A DNA stretch of 64,000 nucleotides from Alnus glutinosa (lineage: Eukaryota > Streptophyta > Magnoliopsida > Fagales > Betulaceae), in contig NC_084894.1 in assembly GCF_958979055.1 (NCBI RefSeq), positions 20,925,616 through 20,989,615 of the forward strand, given 5' to 3'. Position 1 is the first letter of the stretch. Each line of letters starts with the position of its first letter. The notes under the pieces were generated by a model. It ran no database searches. It was not told the DNA's origin and saw only the letters and a list, made by a program, of their open reading frames with translations. Positions 50,263 to 61,232 of this stretch are shown in pieces. Position numbers and translations under genes: made by a program.

Positions 50263-50349
50263 CAGATTGAAATTGATTTACACGCATACGAGGTTGGGAA
50301 ATCCGAAATCTTGACAGCTTCAATGAAATGATTTTCTTTTTATTTACGC

Positions 50350-51022
50350 CTCTGTTTGTTTCGGCGGAAATTAGTTTTTAATTAATTTTTTGTATTTTTT
50401 AATATTTGGTGTGACCAAAAAATAATAGTTAAACTAAAAATATTTTCGGTATGACGAAATAGCATCTTTTAATTTTAGAAAATGATTTTCATTTTTAAAT
50501 TTTGTAAATCATTTTCAGAGTTTGAATTTCTGTTTCTCAAATTGTTGGACTACCACTAAATCAGCATCGGGCCACCCTCGAACCAACATCGAGCCACCCT
50601 CGGACCACTACTGAGCCTCCCTTAGACTCTCATTGTCGAGCCATCATTGGACCACCACTAACCCACCTCCGGACCACCACCGAGCTACCCTCACACCACC
50701 ACCAAGCCACTCCCGAATCATAACCGACCCATCACTGGACCACCACCAAGCCACGACTGGACCGCTACTGAGTCATGCTCGAACAATGTCAGACCACTAT
50801 CGAACCACCACCAGACCACCAATGGGCATTTGCCAGACCGCTTACAAAACTCAAATGATTAGGTTAATTTTTTTTAATTAGTTTATATTAATATTTTTAA
50901 GCTGTGAATAAAATTTGATTTTTATAGGTTAATATGATTGAATGGAAATATAAAAAAAAAAATATTTGTGATTTTTCGTACGCCTCAAACACTGAAAATA
51001 TTTTACACCAAGACAAACGGAG
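50350..51022. mobile_element. MITE family 1, copy D
   Basis: Left end ctctgtttgtttcggcgga and right end acaccaagacaaacggag are inverted repeats like copies A-C. The core differs: 50560-50830 is a degenerate tandem repeat of accaccaccgagccaccctc type units. Confidence 0.65.
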
Positions 51023-51627
51023 CTTTAACATATTTTTCCTAAAATACATCCAAGTAGCCCGTAGGTAGAATAAAGTACATTTTAGTTGGGTAGATGAGAG
51101 ACTCAAACAACCAAGAAAATCAACAAAAGTCAAATCTACAAAGCTTAAGAGAGAATAATAATAATAATAATAAAAATAAAATTATACACTTCTCAAAATT
51201 TCTTTCTCAAATTTGCTCTCCAAATGATGTGTCATAATCGAATTAGGATCATTTCAAATTATTTATCCGAATTTAAGAGATTTCGGGCAGGTGATTGTGA
51301 GAGACTACTTATAGGATCCACCTGACCGGATAACTGGTTGGGCAACCCAATTTTAATTTGGTTAGATGGGTCCCATAAGTTCTTTATCACAACCAGCTGC
51401 TTGAATTATCTCAAATTTGAGCAAATAATTTGAGAGGATCTTAATCCGTTACAATCCTAAGAGATGGTGACACATTTTCTATAATAATAAATTATATAGG
51501 ATTGTGAATCATTTAGGGGCAAATTTGGGAGAGAAGTTTTAGAAAGTGTAGCTTCTTTTTTTTTTTTTTTTTTTTTTTTTTCGTAGAGATTGGATTGTAT
51601 GAATTTTTAGAACAATGCAATTTATAA
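51023..51627. other. AT-rich intergenic DNA
   Basis: No gene. About 51235-51440 is partly an inverted repeat (ggatcatttcaaattatttatc versus gcaaataatttgagaggatc), probably an old foldback element. Confidence 0.4.
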
Positions 51628-52660
51628 GAGCATCTCTAGCAGCTCAAGTTAAAGTAGTTACTCAAAAACTACAAATATTTACTTTAACTACTCTAACAGT
51701 TAAAAGCACTCCAACAATACTCTTTATTCTACTATTCATTTCCTTAAAATATTGTTTTTTAATCATTTTCTTTTTTTATTATTATTTTTTTATTTCTCTC
51801 TCACTCTCCAGTCTCCATCTCCATCTCACTCTTCGGTCTCCCCAACCCCAACCCCAACCCGTCGAGAGATAGACGCCATCCTCGCCCAGGAGGCGGAGCC
51901 CCTTCTGGAAGGCTCAGACCAAAGCACCATCCTCACCGTGCGATATAGAGAAAATGGAGATGGAGATCGAGAGAGTGACGGTGGGAGATCGAGAGAAATC
52001 GGGAGAATACCCGAGCGACCTGTGAGACCCAGAGGATGATCGGAGGTCCGATCGCCGGTGGATGGAACTAGGTGGATGCCAGCGAAGCTGGGGGCGGGAT
52101 TCTAGTGGCCAAAGAAACGTGTGATGAGGGAGAGAAAACATCGGTGGGTTGCGGTAATGATTTTGGTTGTTTTAGAATATGCGTTTCAGTTGATTTCGGT
52201 TTGGGCAATGGCCGTGTCCACATTGCCAGCCCCAATGACGGAGATCTTGGTGTGGCGCTTGGTCGGGAACGGAGGGGCGACGCTGTGGAGTGACAGAGAG
52301 GGAGAGCACTGATTGATTGCATTGGATTCTCGTCAAGGCCAGAACGAAGGTCTCTGGCGGCTTATGATGGCGTCGAAGTGAGGGACTTAGGGGGAAACCA
52401 ACAGAGATGAGAAGTGGGGGAGAGGGAAGCAGGTGAACGAAGAAGGAGAGGGATGCGGGTGGAGGTGGAGTGACAAAGAGGGAGAGGAAGAGAGATAAAA
52501 TATTACTAAAAAAATCATAAACAGATGAACAGTGAATAGCCAGACTGTTCAACGTTGAAGAGAAAAAACCATAGTGGCTAATCTGTTGGAGGGGAAAAAA
52601 TGCTCAAAAAAGTCAAATTTGACTACTTTGAAAGATCTGAAGCATCTGCTGGAGATGCTC
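51628..52660. mobile_element. PIF/Harbinger-like non-autonomous element with a captured-looking interior
   Basis: The ends gagcatctctagcag and ctgctggagatgctc are inverted repeats with one mismatch, flanked by TAA on both sides (51625-51627 and 52661-52663). A 3-bp TAA/TTA duplication is typical of Tourist/PIF elements. The 1-kb interior is CT-rich to the left and GA-rich to the right, with overlapping short ORFs but no recognised protein. Confidence 0.7.
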
Positions 52661-53502
52661 TAAGAAATTTATGTCTATTTATTATTATATAACAATATAT
52701 ATATATATTATTAAATTTAATCAAAATGAAGAAATTCATCCATTTTTCAGTTTTATTTTGCGTGATTTATGTAAGCACAAAGTTCAAAGCCATGGAAGAA
52801 ATCAAGGGAGGTGGGCATCTCCAACGTAACCTCCATTAATATACGACAAAGGAAGATCCACTCGCGAGATATATATAAAGCATTCATAGTTTCATACCTA
52901 TGACGTAGGGAACCCTTTACAAAAATCTTTTTTTATTTTTTTTATTTTTTTTTTAAAATTAGTTTACCCAATAAAATTTTTGTCGCTATAAAAAAAAATT
53001 GATAATTAGGTATGAGTTAATATAGTGAAAGAAGAAAATTTCAATTCGGGAAAATTTATTATATATCATCCTTGTAACACAAATCAAAAGAACACAATCA
53101 AAAAAAAAAAAAAAAAAGAAAAGAAAAGAGAATTATAAGACCAAATCAAATAAAGTCATCATCAAGGAGAATTATCAATTTTTTATTTTCTATTTCAAGT
53201 TTTCATATTTAGTTTTGAATGTTTCATATAATAATCATATTCCATAGATATTTTTTTAAAGATTCGGACTCTTTGTTGTTCACAAAGAAACCTATGGTAA
53301 AAGTAAAAACGGTTTAACTAAGTCTTGTTTGGCTATTGGTAATGTTTTCAAAACAATTTTTTTTTAAAATAATTACTAATAAATAATTTAAAATACAAAA
53401 TAATTTTTAAACATAAACTCTATTAAAAATAGAGAAATATTAAAAAATTATATTTTTATCTCATAATACCGATGTGATTGTATTTCAACCAATTCTTAAC
53501 AA

Positions 53503-53534
<32 letters not shown>

Positions 53535-54640
53535 TGAGTTGGAACTGTTCCGAAATGTCGCTCAAATAGTTTTTTCTCATATTTTATATCACGCAAAAAC
53601 ATATATTTTTTTTAAAAAAAAAGAAAAAAAAAAAAGAAGAAATTTTGAATTAAAAAAAGGAAAAAGAAAATTGAGCTCCTAGAAGTTTATTAATAATTCC
53701 CGCAAAAACGCCAGCAATTACGAGGTTTCACCCAACCAACAACACAAGCGCGTTGGTTTAAACTTCAAAATTCATGGCCGTTGACCAAAAACAACATATT
53801 CACTGTCGAGCGCTGATTGCCTGCTGTCACACACCACTGCGTATTCCCAACGTCAACCAACGATCGGTTTCCTTCTGTAGCATTTACGATCGGCGGGATT
53901 CAACGCGTGGATCACCGTTCTAAATTTCGATTCGCTGTAATCCTTAAGTTGGAGCGCGTAGGGAACTGGGTCCCACATTACGTCACTTGTCATACCCCAC
54001 TGAGCCGCTCGAGACATGAACGTTCTTTTTCTTTTCCTATTTTTTTTTTTTAAACTAAAAAATAATAATAAAAAAAATTCATCTCTTTTTCTCACCGTTT
54101 ATTACCAAATCATGCTTAAATCTTTAAATATTTTTTTTGGATGAACATAAATCTTTAAATCTTACAGAGGATTATTCTAGTATTATTAGAGATTTAATTA
54201 TACATTAAATACGATATGATTTTAATTGATTTTTTTTTTAATTGTTAACTAACGGAGAAAAAAAGAAAAAGAAAAGAGAAACAAGTGGCTATAGTGGGAA
54301 AAGACAAAGATCTGTTGTTGCGAACCAGATCGCCCCAACCCAAATCGCAGAAACCCCAACCACCGCTCGCCACGTGGTCGGAACAGAGCGCGATCAACAC
54401 GTAAGAGACAAAAACAATGGCAGGTACAGTGCGTTAAATTCCTGTTGACCAAACTACCACTGTCCGACTCACGTTGGCGCCTTCTAAATGCGTCCCAAAC
54501 ACTGCATCCGATTTACACCCCCAAAATTATGAAATGACTAAAAAGTCCTCTCCCGGCCACATGGCTGAGTCTAATTGGGTAGAAATTTTCATCCAATATT
54601 ACACTTGATTCGCACCTTAATTAAGCCCCTCAAAAATGTA
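52661..54640. other. AT-rich intergenic DNA upstream of the receptor-like kinase
   Basis: No gene. Homopolymer tracts at 52935-52955, 53099-53118 and 53504-53526. A GC-richer segment at 53750-54010 and another at 54300-54480 have ORFs on both strands without similarity to known proteins. Confidence 0.45.
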
Positions 54641-54831
54641 ATCCACACCAAATATAAAGAAAGGCACACCTAGTGCGCCAGTAGCAAGAACTGCTCTCTC
54701 TCTCTCTCTCTCTCTCTGTGTTAGTTACTCTCAAATTTTCGCTGTTAATTTTATGTTTGGGTTTTTGGGTCTCTGTTTTGGGCTCTCTGTTATTCTGTGA
54801 ACAGCTGAGAGACAGAGAGATAGAAGCTGTC
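54641..54831 (+). promoter_or_regulatory. Core promoter and CT-rich leader of the receptor-like kinase gene
   Basis: An AT-rich TATA-like motif (atataaaga, 54652-54660) lies about 40 bp before a (CT)n run (54694-54716), a common arrangement at plant transcription starts. The start codon is at 54832. Assigned by position only. Confidence 0.4.
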
Positions 54832-57800
54832 ATGGGTTGCTTTCTATGCACAGGGGAATCAAGCAAAAAATCAAAGAAAAGGAACGACAATTATAGCAGC
54901 AAGAAGGACAAGAAGGACAAGCCCGACGATCGAACCGCTTCAGGTAATTCTGCATGCCATTTGGATAAAATTTTACTGAACTTTGAGATAAGACCCATTT
55001 TCATTTGATAATTCAGAATCTTGTATTTGTTTTTTTATTTTATTTTATTTTTTTAAAAAAACGTTTTTGGGTTATTTTTTGTGAAATTTCTGGTATATGG
55101 GGACGCAGTAAATCATTCAAGATTGATAATTTTTGTAGGTGATAATCCGTGCCCCGCCGTGTTTCATATTAGTTTCCATGAGGACTATCGTCAATACTTT
55201 CTTGGTGTAATTCAATGGACGTATGATTTTTTGTCTCAATTTAATTTTCTTTTGATAAATATTTCGAATTTTTGTTTGGTTTGATGATGATGGTGAACTG
55301 AGTGGTTAGAGAAGGCTGAATTTTGGTTTTGGTGAGATGGGTTTGAATTATAAAGCTAGGGTGCTTTCTCAAAATTGTATAATTTAAATTGCGAAGTTCT
55401 GATTTTGGGTTGATGTAGCTCATGTACTTATGCTAATACTCTTTTTTGTTTGTTTGCTTGCATGGCTGGAAAGGTCCAACCCATTATCCAAAAAATTTCC
55501 TTTTTGTTGGTTTTTGTCATTTTCCGCTTTGTTTGCTTTCAATTATGATGACTGTGGTTTTCCCAGTCCTTTCCTTTTGAAAGAATTTTCTCAAAACAAT
55601 CTCTTGGCTTTTGTTCGTCATGCCCTTATTTGATGTCACTTGTGTTTGCTGTGTGCGCGTGTGTGCGCGATGCTTATGTCTTTTGGTTTCTGCGGTTTAG
55701 ATGCATTGAAAGTAAGCCCAGATGTGAATGTAAAGGAGTCTGATGTGAAGGAGGTAGTGTGCAAGGATGACCAATTGGCTTTGGACGTAGAGGGTTTGAA
55801 TTTGATGGATGAGGTTTCAAAGGACCGCAAAAACGGTGGCAATCGGGCACAGACACTTACCTTTGATGAACTAGCAGATGCAACCGACAATTTTCGGTCA
55901 GACTGCTTTCTGGGTGAAGGAGGTTTTGGAAAAGTTTACAAGGGGCACTTGGCAAAAATCAATCAGGTTAGTTGGGGTCCATATGATTTTAGAATTTTTT
56001 TTATTGAAAAAATAGACAAAACTGTGAGTCAACTAGCCTGAAACCAAACTGAGGAAATTATAAAACTCTGAACAACTCATATAGTCAACAGGACAAAGTT
56101 GTAGCTTACATTTAAACTCTTAACTTCTTTGCATTAAATTAGAATTAGTGTAGTACACATCTTTCTTTTTTGGGGAGCTATAGGTGCCTTGTTACACTAT
56201 TGCGTGATTATGCTGCTGTATATGTTCTGCTACTATTTGGTTAGTACTGTGCTTTTGTTCTATGGAGTAGGCTGGTGGTCAGGTCTGAATTTTGTTACTG
56301 TTTTTGGTGTAGGACGTAGCTATCAAGCAACTTGACCGTAATGGATGCCAAGGAATCAGGGAATTTGTTGTTGAAGTTATTACATTAAGTCTTGCTGACC
56401 ACCCAAATCTTGTGAAATTGATTGGTTTTTGTGCCGAGGGAGATCAGAGGCTATTGGTTTATGAGTACATGTCATTCGGATCTTTGGAAGACCATTTGCA
56501 TGGTACTTAATTTTCTCAATACATGATCTCTTTCTATTCCCATCTTGATTCTGGCGTCATCATTTCCAACTTTCCAACTTCTTGGACCATCTCTACGAAT
56601 TTTGCTTTGTTTTCTTTTTTGTTTAACCCATGACTTTTGATGGCAGATCTTCCACCTAATAGGATAGTACTTGATTGGAATACAAGAATGAAAATAGCAG
56701 CTGGTGCAGCGAGGGGCTTGGAGTATTTGCATGACAAGATGAAACCCCCTGTTATATACCGTGATTTGAAATGCTCAAACATTTTGCTTGGTGAGGGGTA
56801 TCATCCAAAGTTATCTGATTTTGGATTGGCCAAAGTAGGTCCCATGGGGGATCAGACACATGTTTCCACAAGGGTTATGGGCACATATGGGTACTGTGCA
56901 CCAGATTATGCAATGACGGGCCAGCTGACGTTTAAATCAGATATTTACAGCTTTGGGGTTGTTCTTTTGGAGCTCATCACAGGGAGGAAAGCAATTGATA
57001 ATACTAAAACTGCTAGGGAGCAAAACCTGGTTGCATGGGTAAGATAAAGTTGTTATTTCACTATTTCCTGCTGATATTAGTGTCGGTTCAATTGCATTAG
57101 TTGTGGTCGTTGTCCTTGTTGATATATTTTGTGGTAAGCGATATTTGTTCACATGTAGAGCATCAGTTCAATCTTAACAGTTGATTTGGTGGGGATTGCT
57201 TTTTCTATATCACTTTCTTGAATGTTTTGTAGCTGTGTTGGCTGCCCAAGAGCTAGCACTTAAGGCGAACATTAGTCTAGCAATCAGTCCAAAGGACGAC
57301 CCTAGGAGGAGTTTTACCTGTTACCTGTTTATATATATTACTCTGGCTTCTTAAGGAAATCATCTTCAGCTGAGCAGCTCAGTTGCATGGTGATGTTACT
57401 GCTGTTTGGTCCCAAGTGGCTTGTTAAGCAGTTCCAATTGTGGATGACCTCTACATTATGTAGAAATAGCTGATCAAATTGCATGCTTAAGTTTTTTATT
57501 TTTTTTTTCCTTCACTTGGAAAACCTAGTATCTCTATTAAAATTTGACCTTCACTTTAAGAATCATGCTAGAATATTTTGATAATGCATAACTTGAACTT
57601 AAAAAAAAAATAAAATAAAAAAATTAGAAACCTTGATAATGCGTAACTCAAGTATATCAAAAGATCTTCGCTCCCTTTCTGCCCCAAAGACCCCAAATTA
57701 AGAAAGGGGAGTCCCAGAAAAAGTGTCAGTTTATTCTTGCATTACAACAACCATGAACAAAACAGGAATGAATAAGTGGAACTTTTACAAAGATTAACAG

Positions 57801-58758
57801 ACCGTTCACTGTGTGGAACTCACCATTGGTGAATTCCTTGAAGTGTAAAATGCAGTGAAACATATTGATTTAGGTTCATTTTGGGAGTTCATGTGCATCA
57901 TAGCGTCATCATTACGAACTGTGCATGTTTATATATCGTATCTGGTCTTGCATGATGAAAGTGTGTTTTTGTTCATTCTGGACTTTCTCAATGCCGAAGT
58001 AGTGTCTTTACATGCTCTTACAACCTTGTTGAAATTAGACAATTATGAACCATGAACTTACTATTTTTTTAGCTTGGTCTCTTTAAATGTCTCTATTTTT
58101 GAGTCCCAAGCATGTGGATAACATATTATTGAGTTAAACAAGATTAGATTAGATTTTCGTATAACTTGACAAAGCTACACAACTCTACCAACTCCCAGAA
58201 GAGAAAAATCAATGAATTTATAGAAAGTCATGTTTGCGCTTGTAACTTACCCAAATAGATTACCTTATTCCTTTTTTGTCAAACACCCTGTCCCCAATTC
58301 TCTTATGAAATTTAACTTCCATAGCTATTAAACTTTTCTATGCTTTTTTTTTTTTCCTCCTTGGAGCATAAAGAAAATAACTGTCCAAAAATGTAATCTC
58401 GATAAGGCTTATAGATGTTCTGTATTGGATTGGTTTGCAGGCACGGCCATTATTCAAAGACCGGACGAAATTCTCACAAATGGTCGATCCACAGCTCCAA
58501 GGTCAATATCCTGTGAGAGGTTTGTACCAAGCTCTTGCTATTGCTGCAATGTGTGTTCAGGAGCAGCCTAATGTGCGACCTGTCATAGCTGATGTGGTTA
58601 CAGCTCTAAATTACCTGGTTTCCCAAAAATATGAACCCCAAATCCATCCAGTCCAAAACCCTAGAAGGAGCCCATCTTGTCCTCAAGTTAGAAGGGACAA
58701 TGATAGAAGACAAATTGCAGGAAATGGAGCAGAGAGAGAGGCTCACTGGGAGGACTAA
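54832..58758 (+). CDS. Receptor-like cytoplasmic kinase, subfamily VII (PBL5/PBL6-like)
   Basis: Five exons: 54832-54943, 55701-55966, 56313-56502, 56647-57038, 58441-58758; 425 aa, in frame. The N-terminus MGCFLC carries Gly2 for myristoylation and cysteines for palmitoylation, so the protein should sit at the plasma membrane. A Lys/Ser-rich spacer precedes the kinase: glycine loop [11 protein letters not shown] (109-119), Lys131 in [12 protein letters not shown] with catalytic Asp229, DFG at 247-249, and GxxAPD (274-276) where most relatives have [12 protein letters not shown] and [15 protein letters not shown] are typical of RLCK VII. Such kinases pass signals from cell-surface immune or growth receptors to MAP kinases. 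Introns 1 and 4 are long (757 and 1402 bp). The subgroup assignment is from memory. Confidence 0.93.
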
Positions 58759-59362
58759 GTCAATAAATAAAGTGGTCAATACCTTCATACTCTGTTCATA
58801 TATAATGTGCCTAGTTATCCATTTTTGCATCATAGAAGATAACAGGTGCTGCTTTGAACCGTAATCTTTACATACAAGGAATTACTGCCCTCTTCTCCAA
58901 TTCTCCTCTTTGATGTACATGTGAGCTCGAGTTCTTCTTGTACGTAAGATTCCTCTTTGTAGGAACTGTCTACCCATTTTTATAGTTTAGCCTAAATTTT
59001 CTTAATTAATAATGACTTCTCTTTCTGTGATTCCATTTCCAGCCATGTTTAAGTAACTGGGCATGTATTTCACTCTATTTAGCATTATGCTTGCTCATTG
59101 GAGATGTAAAAAAAAAAGAAGTGTACAGAAGCATGGGTGGGTTAGATGGGAGTGATTCACCATGAACACTGCAAGTTTCTTCTTCCTAAAAAAAAACAAA
59201 AACAAAAACAAAAGCATTAACAAGCAACTCTAAACACAAAACTCAAAATTATTTTCACATTTATGTTGCATCAGAACACTTTTTTAACCACAAAGTAAAA
59301 GGCACCTTCTAAAAGGTTTTATCAAACGAGCTCGTGGGCGTTTTTGGAAGGCAAGTGAAATG
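58759..59362. other. 3' region of the kinase gene and a dispersed repeat
   Basis: Probable 3' UTR to about 59050. About 59200-59330 is a copy of the repeat also at 1535-1650 and 35985-36110 (cacatttatgttgcatcaga). Confidence 0.5.
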
Positions 59363-59572
59363 CGGGACATAAGAGGCTTGAGGACCTCTTCGTTCCAAGA
59401 ACTGAACTCCATACGTAACAATTCTTGGTGGGTGGTAATTCGGGTTAGTGTTGTGTTGAATTACGGGAACATAAGAGGCTTGGGGACCTCTTTGTTCCAA
59501 GAACTGAACTCCATAAGTAACAATTCTTGGGAGTTGACAATTCGGGTTAGTATTGTGTTGAGTTATAGGTAA
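59363..59572. repeat. ~103-bp tandem duplication
   Basis: Two consecutive units share acataagaggcttg, gttccaagaactgaactcca and caattcggg(tt)ag. Unit 2 starts at about 59466. Both units are open in one frame, but the ORF looks non-coding. Confidence 0.85.
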
Positions 59573-59959
59573 TACGATTCATTTTGTCATATTTTGTCGA
59601 TCACTCCCCTAATTCAAAGAATTGGTTTCAATGTCCCCTTTTATAGAAGACATTGATTTGGGGGGAAAAGGCTTCAAAGTTTGTTTCAATGCGTATCTCC
59701 ATAAAATCAAACATTAATTTAAATGGAAAACAACCAAGCTACTCATACAGAAGTTGCACGAGGTGTGAAAATATAGTGGATATTTGGCGAGAGAGAGAGA
59801 GAGAGAGAGAGAGGTAACAGGTCACGTGAATGGCACGTGCAAGAACTTCCCCGCCCAAAATCGTTTCAAAGCCAAACTGACTGAAACCCAGATCACTCAA
59901 GGCTCAAGCCTCACCACAACTAAGAAAGAGGCTTCAAAATCTCTCTCTCTCTCGCAACT

Positions 59960-60949
59960 ATGCAGCAGAGGTCCTCTTCAAGCTCTTCTCGAGCACTTGA
60001 CGAGTGCTGTGCCATAATCGTCACCCAGCAGCCACAAGCGAAGCACTCCCCAAGAAGAAGAATGGATGACATGTCGGCGAAGTGGGTCCATCTCATTCCT
60101 GTCATTGTGCTCATGTGCCTCTTCGTTCTTTGGTGGTTCTCTTATCCAGGTATATCTCAGCTTGACAAAAATTTCAGGAACCCAATCATCATTTGGCTTT
60201 AATTGTTTCTTTTCTTTTGAGATTGTTTCTTGCTTGGGCACATGGGTTGGTTCTTTATTTCTTGATTTCATGTCCTATTGGTTTTGTGAATTTTGCCCTG
60301 GAAATGGAAATGATAGTTTTGTAGATTTTTTAGGTGTATTTCTTGTGGAAATGATATTTGTTGACTTCGGTATGCTTAGTTTCAAGGTGATAATATTCCT
60401 AGTCTCTTTGTGTTTTCTTATTTTCTATCATCTGCCTTGTGTTGGCTGCTGCAGAAATTCTGTATATCATGTTTGTGTAGCTCTGTTTCTCAATGAATAA
60501 AAATCCCATCTTTACCAATTCAAAATACTGTTGAATATAGCAACGCTTTCCTCTTATTGCTCTTCTTTGCAAACATTAAGAGCATTAGGATGATGATATT
60601 GTTATTGTTCCAGCATCCCTAATTAAATTCTGTGCGCTTTTGCCTTTGCTTGAAAGCAGTAAATTTGGTGATCAAGGAAAGCAAAATTGCAGCTGTACAT
60701 CAAATTGAGATGTCCGTGTCTCTCAATGATACTCATATTGATGTAGCCATCCTGGCAGCGGCTACATCATCACCAATAGCCTCAGTCCCTCTGAATCTCA
60801 CAAGCAATAATGAGACCGGAGCGCTGCCTCCTCTGGCGAGTAAATCTGATTGCCGAACCGTTCGGAGAATATGCTTCTTTCAGCATTGTGTTGGGACATG
60901 TTTCCACGAGATAAAAGTACTTCAAGAACACTTTTATAGTGTGTTATAA
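59960..60949 (+). CDS. Small single-pass membrane protein of unknown function
   Basis: Two exons, 59960-60149 and 60660-60949; 159 aa. The junction (…WWFSYP-G|V-NLVIKES) keeps frame with a GT-AG intron, and a (CT)n leader precedes the ATG (59941-59953). Residues 1-42 are Ser-rich and end in a basic patch (HSPRRR). Residues 43-62 (VHLIPVIVLMCLFVLWWFSY) form one membrane helix. The rest is hydrophilic with two NxT/S sequons, ending in a Cys-rich tail. I do not recognise a family. The start at 59960 is chosen because the leader and spacing fit; Met35 and Met38 are alternatives. The C-terminal part after the SKSD residues (about 125) is less certain and another splice is possible. Confidence 0.6.
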
Positions 60950-61232
60950 TAAAAGTATCACAAGGAGGAGGTTTCCCTCTATCAGTGTGAGGCTTTTTAC
61001 CATAGATATATAGCAGTCTGGAGGTTGTCTTGCTTGTATAAAGATACAGAAATTGAAAAGAATTCAACAAAGAAAAACAAGAAACAGCTAATTCTATCCT
61101 TCTGTTCTGTGGATTTGATGGTGTAATCTAAGCTAGCAAATCTCTCTTCTGAGCTCTGATCCTATAGATATATAGCACCCTTAATTAGCATCGATTTTAT
61201 TCGATCTTATATGCATGCTTACCTTGATGCAG
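60950..61232. other. Intergenic DNA between convergent genes
   Basis: Holds the two 3' regions; nothing else recognised. Confidence 0.4.

Noticed and set aside
51615..52552. Set of 60-126-codon ORFs
   Set aside because: Overlapping on both strands within a TIR element; treated as non-coding.
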